Assembly (NCBI GenBank): GCA_964428795.1
Contig: CAYRZL010000055.1
Location: 1-18,499 of the forward strand
Origin: CAYRZL01 sp964428795
GTDB lineage: Bacteria; Bacillota; Clostridia; Lachnospirales; Lachnospiraceae
Length of the DNA: 18,499 nucleotides
Reading direction: 5' to 3'
Shown: positions 12,909 to 18,499 of the stretch, piece by piece
How positions within the stretch are numbered: the first letter of the stretch is position 1
Layout: the number at the start of each line of letters is the position of its first letter
Translations under genes and position numbers: made by a program
The notes under the pieces: generated by a model
The model's input: only the letters and a program-made list of their open reading frames with translations
Told to the model about the DNA's origin: nothing
Database searches by the model: none

Positions 12909-13745
12909 ATGAACACATTAGAATTACAGCAGACAGCCGTTGAAATTCGTAAGGGAATTATCGAAGCTGTCCACAGTGCAAAGTCCGGACATCCGGGCGG
13001 ATCTCTGTCCGCGGCAGAGATTTTTACAACTTTGTATTTTGATGAGATGAATGTGGACCCGGAAAATCCAAAAGACCCGAATCGGGATCGTTTTGTATTG
13101 TCCAAAGGTCATGTGGCGCCGGGGCTTTACTCCACATTGGCTCAGAGGGGCTTCTTCCCGAAGGAGGATCTGACTACGCTGCGCCACATCGGTTCCTATT
13201 TGCAGGGACATCCGGATATGAAGCATATCCCGGGTGTGGATATGTCAAGCGGCTCTCTGGGACAGGGATTTTCCGCAGCAGTAGGTATGGCTCTGGCAGC
13301 AAAGCTGGACGGTGCGGATTATCGTGTGTATTCTCTGGCGGGAGACGGTGAGATTCAGGAGGGGCAGATATGGGAAGCTGCCATGTTCGCAGGACACCGC
13401 AAGCTGGATAATCTGGTTCTTTTTGTAGATAATAACGGATTGCAGATTGACGGAAATATCGCTGACGTGTGCTCTCCTTATCCGATTGATAAAAAGTTTG
13501 AGGCATTTAATTTCCATGTGATCTGCATTGACGGAAATGATTTTGATCAGATCCGGGCAGCTTTGAAAGAGGCAAGGGAGACAAAAGGCCGGCCCACTGC
13601 AATTATTGCGTCGACTGTAAAAGGAAAAGGCGTATCCTTCATGGAAAACAATGCAGGCTGGCATGGCAAAGCGCCGAATGATGAAGAGTATGCCATTGCA
13701 ATGCAAGACTTAAAGAAAGCAGGTGAAGCATTATGTCAGAAGTAA
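12909..13745 (+). CDS. Transketolase, N-terminal subunit
   Basis: This is the thiamine pyrophosphate-binding half of a split transketolase, which moves two-carbon ketol units between sugar phosphates in the non-oxidative pentose phosphate pathway. It has 278 residues. HSAKSGHPGGSLSAAEI binds the cofactor side, FVLSKGHVAPGLYSTLA carries a conserved His, and GDGEIQEGQIWEAAMFAG with DNN after it is the canonical GDG-N thiamine motif. IASTVKGKGVSFMEN and GWHGKAPN close the domain. I choose ATG 12909, 5 nt after TAAGGAGG, over an in-frame upstream start inside recR. It overlaps the C-terminal subunit gene by 13 nt, so the two halves are made together, as expected for a heteromeric enzyme. Confidence 0.95.
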   Translation: MNTLELQQTAVEIRKGIIEAVHSAKSGHPGGSLSAAEIFTTLYFDEMNVDPENPKDPNRDRFVLSKGHVAPGLYSTLAQRGFFPKEDLTTLRHIGSYLQGHPDMKHIPGVDMSSGSLGQGFSAAVGMALAAKLDGADYRVYSLAGDGEIQEGQIWEAAMFAGHRKLDNLVLFVDNNGLQIDGNIADVCSPYPIDKKFEAFNFHVICIDGNDFDQIRAALKEARETKGRPTAIIASTVKGKGVSFMENNAGWHGKAPNDEEYAIAMQDLKKAGEALCQK

Positions 13746-14671
13746 AGAAAATCGCGACAAGAGACAGCTATGGCAATGCTTTGGTTGAGCTTGGAAAAGA
13801 ACATGAGAATCTGGTAGTGTTGGATGCGGATCTGGCAGGAGCTACCAAGACCGGAACCTTTAAAAAAGTATTTCCGGAGCGTCACATTGACTGCGGTATT
13901 GCCGAGGCGAATATGGCAGGTATCGCGGCAGGCCTTGCCACCTGCGGAAAAATCCCGTTTATGAGCTCTTTTGCAATGTTTGCAGCAGGACGTGCTTTTG
14001 AACAGGTGCGTAATTCCATCGGATACCCGCACCTGAATGTAAAGATCGGTGCAACGCATGCGGGTATTTCTGTAGGCGAGGATGGCGCTACCCATCAGTG
14101 CAATGAGGATATTGCGCTTATGCGGATGATTCCGGGTATGGTTGTCATCAATCCGTGTGATGACGTGGAAGCCCGGGCAGCGGTAAAAGCGGCATTTGAA
14201 TATGTCGGACCTGTATATCTGCGTTTTGGCAGACTGGCAATCCCGGTGATCAATGATGAGGATAATTACAAATTCGAGATTGGAAAAGGCATCGTCATGA
14301 AGGAAGGTACGGACGTTACGATCTTTGCAACGGGTCTGTGCGTGGGCGAGACACTGGAAGCAGCGAAACGTCTGGAAGAAGACGGTATTCATGCAGAGGT
14401 GGTCAATATCCATACGATCAAACCGATCGACAGGGAATTGATTCTGGCATCTGCTGCAAAGACAGGAAAAGTAGTGACCGTGGAGGAGCATTCTGTCATT
14501 GGCGGTCTTGGCAGCGCAGTGTGCGATGTGCTCAGTGAACAGGCGCCGACAAAGGTGATGAAGATCGGCATCAATGATGTGTTTGGCGAATCCGGTCCGG
14601 CAGCAGGCCTGATCAAAAAATATGGACTGGATGCAGAAAGTATCTACAAAAAAGTCAAAGCATATGTATAA
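13733..14671 (+). CDS. Transketolase, C-terminal subunit
   Basis: This is the second half of the split transketolase, 312 residues. It supplies the pyrimidine-binding domain and the C-terminal regulatory-like domain. VVLDADLAGATKTG, HIDCGIAEANMAGIAAGLA with the Glu that activates thiamine, and FMSSFAMFAAGRAFEQVRN are the Pyr-domain signatures. GATHAGISVGEDGATHQCNEDIAL contributes sugar-phosphate and cofactor contacts. The last domain starts near IFATGLCVGETLEAAKRL. Genes of this form can be mistaken for 1-deoxyxylulose-5-phosphate synthase, but the split arrangement and length favour transketolase. It overlaps the upstream subunit gene by 13 nt and is followed by a strong terminator 25 nt on. 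Confidence 0.95.
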   Translation: MSEVKKIATRDSYGNALVELGKEHENLVVLDADLAGATKTGTFKKVFPERHIDCGIAEANMAGIAAGLATCGKIPFMSSFAMFAAGRAFEQVRNSIGYPHLNVKIGATHAGISVGEDGATHQCNEDIALMRMIPGMVVINPCDDVEARAAVKAAFEYVGPVYLRFGRLAIPVINDEDNYKFEIGKGIVMKEGTDVTIFATGLCVGETLEAAKRLEEDGIHAEVVNIHTIKPIDRELILASAAKTGKVVTVEEHSVIGGLGSAVCDVLSEQAPTKVMKIGINDVFGESGPAAGLIKKYGLDAESIYKKVKAYV

Positions 14672-14696
14672 AAACGGAAAAACAGACATGTAAATG

Positions 14697-14727
14697 GGCT
14701 GCGGCAAAAAATGCAGCAGCCTTTTTT
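14697..14727 (+). terminator. Intrinsic terminator ending the pfk-to-transketolase unit
   Basis: GGCTGC (14697-14702) pairs with GCAGCC (14716-14721), with a 13-nt A-rich loop, followed immediately by six T (14722-14727). Confidence 0.85.
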
Positions 14728-14851
14728 GAAATATATTGTAGAATCCTGCGTTTTTCCTCGTCAGATTCCGCCAAAAAATCAAACATTTTTGTGTTACTTT
14801 TTTCTCGAATATTTGCCAGTTGATAACAGGGAAAAGAAGGAGGAGCATAAA

Positions 14852-16210
14852 ATGTTGGAAATTAAATATGGTAATCCTGGGCAGCAGGAAGAAATGGAAT
14901 TGCCGAAAAACATTCGGCAGATCGGAACACCCGGACAGAAGCATAAGGTTTACATAGAGGATTATGTTTATACGTATGTGCATCAGTTCCTTGCGGGAGG
15001 GGAATCTACGGAATTGCGGGCAGCGGTTCTTCTTGGTAAATGTGTATGCAAGAGGGATCGCGTTTATACCTTTGTCAGTGGGGCAGTGGCATGTGAGCCG
15101 GAATTTTGGCAGGAAAATGCAGGTTCCAAAGAAGAAGATAAAGCCCGATTGTATCAGACAATAAAAACGTATTTCAGTGAATTGGACATTTTGGGATGGT
15201 ATCTCTATGAACCTGGCAGCGAATTACAGATTCGGGATGAGATTCAGGACTTTTATCTGAGAAATCGGGGACGGGGAACGGGACTGCTTTATTATGCGGA
15301 TCCGACTATGGCGATGGAGCAGGTTTTCATGCTTGAGCAGGACAAGCTGCAGGATGTGGGCGGATTTTATATTTTTTATGAAAAAAATCCCCAGATGCAG
15401 GAATACATGGTCTCCGTAAAAGAGGACGAAAAAAGGGAGAAAAAATCATTTCTGTTCTGGAAAAATGAACTTGAAGAGGATTATTTTGGTGAAGAGGAAC
15501 AAAAAAGTGGTTCCGAACCGGCGGAGCAGGTAAAGGAGGAAAAGCAGCCAAAACAGATGAAGCGTCTGAAGGACGATAAAACGAAGCAGCATATTCAAAA
15601 GCAGATCATCCAGACACGAAAACAGATCAATCGGGAACAGCGTGGGAAAAATACGACTGACGGGAAAACAAACCGTAATGCTCTCGTATATGCCGCCTGT
15701 GTGGCTTTGCTTGTTCTGGTCAGTGCGGTGGGCATTACCCAGATCAGTAATTATCAGAGCATGAAGAGTTTAGAGCAGGCGATCCAGGTACTGTCCGGAG
15801 CGGTGGATAATACAAAGGATATGCCGTCTGCGGGAATGCTGATGAATGAAACACAATCTACGGATGAGACAGTATCTGCACCCCCTGAGAGACCGGATTC
15901 GGATGTGGAAACGGGTGTTTCGGGCACAGATACTGGTCTGGATACGGAGGCGGATTCAGGAAATGAGGCGGATTTGAATGCAACTGAACCGACGGAAAAT
16001 GAAACGGGTGAAGAGAAAACAACAGAAACCTCCGCAGAGGTGGCAGATTATCTGGACCAGGGTTATTATATTGTACAGCAGGGGGACAGCATTGCAAAAA
16101 TAAGTAAAAAAATATACAACTCTCTTGATATGGTAGATGCAATATGTGAAAAAAACGGAATCCAAAAGACTGATCTGATATTTGCCGGGCAAAAAATAGA
16201 GCTGCCTTAA
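14852..16210 (+). CDS. Membrane-anchored LysM protein with a degenerate JAB/MPN-like cytoplasmic domain
   Basis: This 452-residue bitopic protein has no signal peptide. Residues ~32-190 resemble a JAB/MPN fold. VYIEDYVYTYVHQF begins it, STELRAAVLLG (52-62) places Glu54 where JAMM proteases have their conserved Glu, and ILGWYLYEPG (113-122) matches the JAMM strand GWYHSHPG. The two metal His are Leu118 and Glu120, and the Ser and Asp are missing, so a protease is not predicted. A Lys/Gln/Glu-rich linker follows, then one membrane helix (~276-297), an acidic Thr-rich stalk (~320-400) and a C-terminal LysM domain (404-451, YYIVQQGDSIAKISKKIY) that binds peptidoglycan outside the cell. ATG 14852 follows AAGGAGGAG; the open frame before it overlaps a terminator. 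I found no clear promoter in 14728-14835. The JAB assignment is inferred from pattern. Confidence 0.75.
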   Translation: MLEIKYGNPGQQEEMELPKNIRQIGTPGQKHKVYIEDYVYTYVHQFLAGGESTELRAAVLLGKCVCKRDRVYTFVSGAVACEPEFWQENAGSKEEDKARLYQTIKTYFSELDILGWYLYEPGSELQIRDEIQDFYLRNRGRGTGLLYYADPTMAMEQVFMLEQDKLQDVGGFYIFYEKNPQMQEYMVSVKEDEKREKKSFLFWKNELEEDYFGEEEQKSGSEPAEQVKEEKQPKQMKRLKDDKTKQHIQKQIIQTRKQINREQRGKNTTDGKTNRNALVYAACVALLVLVSAVGITQISNYQSMKSLEQAIQVLSGAVDNTKDMPSAGMLMNETQSTDETVSAPPERPDSDVETGVSGTDTGLDTEADSGNEADLNATEPTENETGEEKTTETSAEVADYLDQGYYIVQQGDSIAKISKKIYNSLDMVDAICEKNGIQKTDLIFAGQKIELP

Positions 16211-16228
16211 TTTAAGAGAATATTTATT

Positions 16229-16256
16229 TTGAAAACAGGTAAGAGTGTGCTATACT
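16229..16256 (+). promoter_or_regulatory. Predicted promoter of the DUF5711-cvpA pair
   Basis: TTGAAA (16229-16234) and TATACT (16251-16256) are spaced by 16 bp, with TGC directly before the -10 as an extended -10. Confidence 0.7.
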
Positions 16257-16279
16257 GAACCATATATCGATTTCAAAAG

Positions 16280-16297
16280 CTGTTGCGTATGCAACAG
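16280..16297 (+). promoter_or_regulatory. Perfect hairpin in the DUF5711 leader
   Basis: CTGTTGC (16280-16286) and GCAACAG (16291-16297) form a 7-bp stem with a GTAT loop. It lies about 17 nt downstream of the expected transcription start and 10-12 nt before the ribosome binding site. There is no T-run, so it is an operator or an mRNA stem rather than a terminator. Confidence 0.45.
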
Positions 16298-16317
16298 AAT
16301 TTAAATAGAGGTGGATC

Positions 16318-17526
16318 ATGGCAGACCGGAAGTTTCGAAATATAGATTTGAAAAGTATTGATTATGATTGGGATGAGATCAATCAGAGAACGGGATTGTA
16401 TAGGAAAAGAGTGTTTCGCCGCATTGTCCTTATTGTGATTGCGGCTGTGCTGGTATTTTGTGTATGCTTTTTGCTTAGCCAGTTGGTGTCATTTAACGGT
16501 TATAAAGAGAGAGATACACTTTCACAGGCAAATTCCGTGGCATCTCATTTTGAAAATTTTGAAGGAAACATTTTAAAATACAGCAATGACGGCGCTTATT
16601 ACATGGACGCACAGGGAAATATGATCTGGAATCAGACGTTTGAAATGAATCAGCCTATGGTGGAGATATGCGAGGGCTTTGCCGCATTTGCAGATCAGGA
16701 TGGAAAAGATATTCTTATTATGGATACCACCGGGCTGCAGGGAACCATAGAAACGGGTATGGAGATCAAAGAGATCAGTGTGGCAAACCAGGGTACGGTT
16801 GCGGTGCTCATGGAACAGGATTCCGTCAGCTATCTGGCACTTTATGACAGAGACGGACGTCAGTTGGCGCAGGGCGCTTTACATATGGAAAACAGTGGTT
16901 ATCCGTTGGATATTGCTCTTTCCAATGATGCGAAAAAATTGTGTGTTTCCATTCTTGACGTAGGCGATGGAACGGTAAAGAGTCTGATCGCGTTTTACAA
17001 TTTCGGCTCAGTGGGTCAGAATGAAATTGATAATCTGATCGCAAGTTATTCCTATGAGGATACGGTAGTCCCAATCGTAAAATTTTTAGATAATGATAAG
17101 ATGATTGCATTTGCGGACAACAGCGTTATGATCTTTGAGGGCAGCCAGAAGCCGGATCTGAAAAAAAGCATGGAAGTAGATAAAGAGGTGAAAAGTGTCT
17201 TTTGTGAAGATCGGCATTTCGGACTGGTTTTTTCCGGAGAAGAGACGTTGTATGAGGTTGAATTATATGATATGAGCCTGTCAAAACGCAGGACGATTGA
17301 GACCGATTTTGATTATGATGAAATATTTATGATGAAAAATGGCGAAATCTGTATGAGAAGTGATACGGAATGTGCCATATACAATCTTTTGGGAAGAGAA
17401 AAATTCCGCTATGATTTTGAACAGGACATTTGTGGGGTATTTCCGGAAACAGGCTTGTTTCGGTATACCTTTGTGTTGGAGGATGAGTGGCAGCGGGCGA
17501 GGCTGACGCTGCGGAAAGCGAGATAG
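16318..17526 (+). CDS. DUF5711 family membrane-anchored protein
   Basis: This 402-residue protein has a short basic cytoplasmic N-terminus (~35 residues, with IDYDWDEINQRTG), one membrane helix (~36-58, IVLIVIAAVLVFCVCFLL) and a large extracytoplasmic part. That part consists of repeated strand-turn-strand units such as GAYYMDAQGNMIWNQTF, LALYDRDGRQLAQG and CAIYNLLGREKFRYDF, consistent with a beta-propeller. I assign it to DUF5711, a family of unknown function common in Lachnospiraceae, from overall architecture. ATG 16318 follows AGAGGTGG. The CvpA-family gene starts 5 nt after its stop, so they form one transcription unit. The shared envelope location of this gene, CvpA and the upstream LysM protein suggests a common role in surface or cell-envelope maintenance (inference). 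Confidence 0.8.
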   Translation: MADRKFRNIDLKSIDYDWDEINQRTGLYRKRVFRRIVLIVIAAVLVFCVCFLLSQLVSFNGYKERDTLSQANSVASHFENFEGNILKYSNDGAYYMDAQGNMIWNQTFEMNQPMVEICEGFAAFADQDGKDILIMDTTGLQGTIETGMEIKEISVANQGTVAVLMEQDSVSYLALYDRDGRQLAQGALHMENSGYPLDIALSNDAKKLCVSILDVGDGTVKSLIAFYNFGSVGQNEIDNLIASYSYEDTVVPIVKFLDNDKMIAFADNSVMIFEGSQKPDLKKSMEVDKEVKSVFCEDRHFGLVFSGEETLYEVELYDMSLSKRRTIETDFDYDEIFMMKNGEICMRSDTECAIYNLLGREKFRYDFEQDICGVFPETGLFRYTFVLEDEWQRARLTLRKAR

Positions 17527-17531
17527 GTCAC

Positions 17532-18257
17532 ATGGAACAAATGATGCAGGCGGTTGGAATAAACTGGTTATTTATTGTGGTGTTGGTTTTGCTGATCATT
17601 GGCATTGTGCGCGGGTTTCGCCAGGGATTTTTGAGACTGGTATTTTCGTTGGTGGCAGGTATTTTGCTGATTGTGGTCGTGGCTGTGGCAACTCCGCATA
17701 TCGGAAATTTTATTGCAGATCAAACGCAGCTGGATGAAAAACTTACTGCCCGGTTTTCGGCGCAGATCGAAGCTCAGGCAGAAGAAGTTATTGCAGAAGG
17801 ACTGGAAGGAGAATCGGAAGGTCTGGGAGCATTGGGGCTTGTGCTTCCTGTTATACTGGGGGATGAAAATTCTGGAAGCGGCGAGGGCGCAGTTGCGGCG
17901 TTGATGGACGAAAGCGGTATCGGAGAGGCTTTGGGCAGCGGGCTCGCGATGCTTGTCATAAAAGGAATTGCGTTTCTTGTGGTGTTGATCATTGGTATTA
18001 TCGTGTTGTCCTGCATAGGAAGGCTATTGAAAAAAGTAAATAATATCCCTGTGCTTGGGAAAATAAACAGAGGATTGGGCGTTGCTGCGGGACTCTTTGA
18101 ATCATTGCTGATCGTGTGGGTGTTCTTTGCAGTAGCAGCGTTTTTGAATGCCGGCGGTCTTGCTTCCGGACTGTCAGAAATGATAGAAAATAATATTTTA
18201 TTATCCTTTCTATATAAAAATAATTTGGTGCTTGCGATTTTGTCATCACTGTTTTAA
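17532..18257 (+). CDS. CvpA family membrane protein
   Basis: This 241-residue protein matches the CvpA (colicin V production) family: four hydrophobic helices, with GIVRGFRQGFLRLVFSLVAG after the first as the family signature and VNNIPVLGKINRGLGVAAGLFESLLI before the last. Between helices 2 and 3 lies a long, acidic, Gly-rich loop (~70-140) that makes it longer than typical members. CvpA proteins in other bacteria affect envelope integrity and stress tolerance; the mechanism is not settled. I choose ATG 17532, since the in-frame upstream start at 17487 lies within the preceding gene. The ribosome binding site is poor (GATAGG), so translation probably depends on coupling to the gene before it. 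A terminator follows. Confidence 0.85.
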   Translation: MEQMMQAVGINWLFIVVLVLLIIGIVRGFRQGFLRLVFSLVAGILLIVVVAVATPHIGNFIADQTQLDEKLTARFSAQIEAQAEEVIAEGLEGESEGLGALGLVLPVILGDENSGSGEGAVAALMDESGIGEALGSGLAMLVIKGIAFLVVLIIGIIVLSCIGRLLKKVNNIPVLGKINRGLGVAAGLFESLLIVWVFFAVAAFLNAGGLASGLSEMIENNILLSFLYKNNLVLAILSSLF

Positions 18258-18270
18258 AAGATTACAGCAT

Positions 18271-18314
18271 AGATGTTGGGGTTACTTTTTGGTATGCCAC
18301 AACATCTATTTTTT
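18271..18314 (+). terminator. Intrinsic terminator after cvpA
   Basis: AGATGTTG (18271-18278) and CAACATCT (18300-18307) form an 8-bp stem with a 21-nt loop, followed by A and six T (18309-18314). It shields the rRNA promoter from upstream transcription. Confidence 0.75.
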
Positions 18315-18359
18315 ATTGCCAAGCATGCGCAAGAAAGTTCCGGCGGAGGTTTCTTTTCG
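18305..18359 (+). repeat. Dispersed terminator-linked repeat, copy 2
   Basis: This is the partner of the copy at 731-784. It begins in the terminator stem, includes TTGCCAAGCATGCGC and ends with TCCGGCGGAGGTTTCTTTT. Its 3' half folds as AAGAAAGTTCC against GGAGGTTTCTT around GGC, followed by TT, and could act as a second terminator. It lies directly before the A-tracts of the rRNA promoter. Confidence 0.75.
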
Positions 18360-18434
18360 CAAAAAGAAAATTAAAAAAAATAAAAAAAATTTAAAAAAGT
18401 TGTTGACATTGTAAAACCATCGTGATATTATAAT
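18360..18434 (+). promoter_or_regulatory. rRNA operon promoter with A-tract UP element
   Basis: About 40 bp of A-tracts and T-tracts (18361-18400) precede TTGACA (18403-18408). TATTAT lies at 17-bp spacing (18426-18431) and a consensus TATAAT overlaps it at 18429-18434 (20-bp spacing). An AT-rich UP element plus consensus boxes is the standard design of strong stable-RNA promoters. The -10 in use cannot be decided from sequence. Confidence 0.8.
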
Positions 18435-18442
18435 CGAGCTGA

Positions 18443-18499
18443 CCGCGAGAGCGGCAACGAACCTTGATAACTGAACAGTGAAATAACCTTGAAAGATTC
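18443..18499 (+). promoter_or_regulatory. rRNA leader with boxB/boxA-like antitermination elements
   Basis: CCGC (18443-18446) and GCGG (18451-18454) form a 4-bp stem closed by a GAGA tetraloop, boxB-like. It is followed by AACCTTGATAACTGAACAG (18460-18478), of the kind found ahead of 16S genes in Clostridia. The window ends before any recognisable 16S sequence; the gene is expected just beyond the edge. Confidence 0.7.

Noticed and set aside
14711..14851. A 47-residue N-terminal extension of the LysM protein
   Set aside because: It begins inside the transketolase terminator and lacks a ribosome binding site; ATG 14852 has AAGGAGGAG.
13736..14983. A 415-residue minus-strand frame opposite the transketolase C-terminal gene
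   Set aside because: Despite its length it is antisense to a conserved enzyme and crosses the terminator and the LysM gene start. No domain pattern is visible.
18232..18414. A 60-residue plus-strand frame across the cvpA terminator and rRNA promoter
   Set aside because: It translates a terminator, the dispersed repeat and the A-tract UP element. Poly-Lys at the end is the A-tract read as codons.

Overview
The window looks like chromosome of an anaerobic Firmicute of the Lachnospiraceae type (class Clostridia). The evidence is moderate GC with AGGAGG-type ribosome binding sites, the dnaX-ybaB-recR order, a split transketolase, a DUF5711 protein beside CvpA, and an rRNA leader of the kind seen in that family. 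This placement is inferred from gene style and was not searched.

Region by region. (1) 1-700 is the eroded end of an integrated element. It holds a tyrosine integrase lacking its N-terminal half, AT-rich GATAA repeats, and a lone tRNA/tmRNA 3'-end fragment that reads as an attachment junction. (2) 700-2700 is chromosome: the orphaned RNA-gene terminator, a dispersed terminator-linked repeat, and an Na+/alanine-glycine symporter with an extra ~95-residue insert. (3) 2700-3570 carries two small metal-handling genes, a stand-alone FeoA and a CopZ-like HMA protein. Each has its own promoter, and several short perfect inverted repeats lie around them. (4) 3540-9130 is a transport block: a truncated PocR-domain regulator, a first MATE exporter, a convergent YczE-type membrane protein, a second MATE exporter, and a membrane protein fused to a spermidine-synthase-like domain that overlaps the second MATE gene by 11 nt. 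A three-copy ~20-bp direct repeat lies between the divergent promoters of yczE and MATE-2.

(5) 9140-14727 is a compact six-gene unit, pfk-dnaX-ybaB-recR-tktN-tktC. It has one strong promoter before pfk, tiny gaps or overlaps, and a strong terminator after the last gene, so sugar-phosphate metabolism is coupled to clamp loading and recombination repair. (6) 14850-18260 holds three envelope genes: a membrane-anchored LysM protein whose cytoplasmic part resembles a catalytically dead JAB/MPN (JAMM) domain, a DUF5711 protein and a CvpA-family protein. (7) 18260-18499 holds a terminator with a second copy of the dispersed repeat, then an A-tract UP element, a TTGACA promoter and the boxB/boxA-like leader of an rRNA operon whose 16S gene begins beyond the window.

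The points most worth following are the MATE-2/spermidine-synthase-like pair under the direct-repeat array, the pseudo-JAMM LysM protein, the repeat that follows terminators, the mixed active-site signature of the phosphofructokinase, and the symporter insert.
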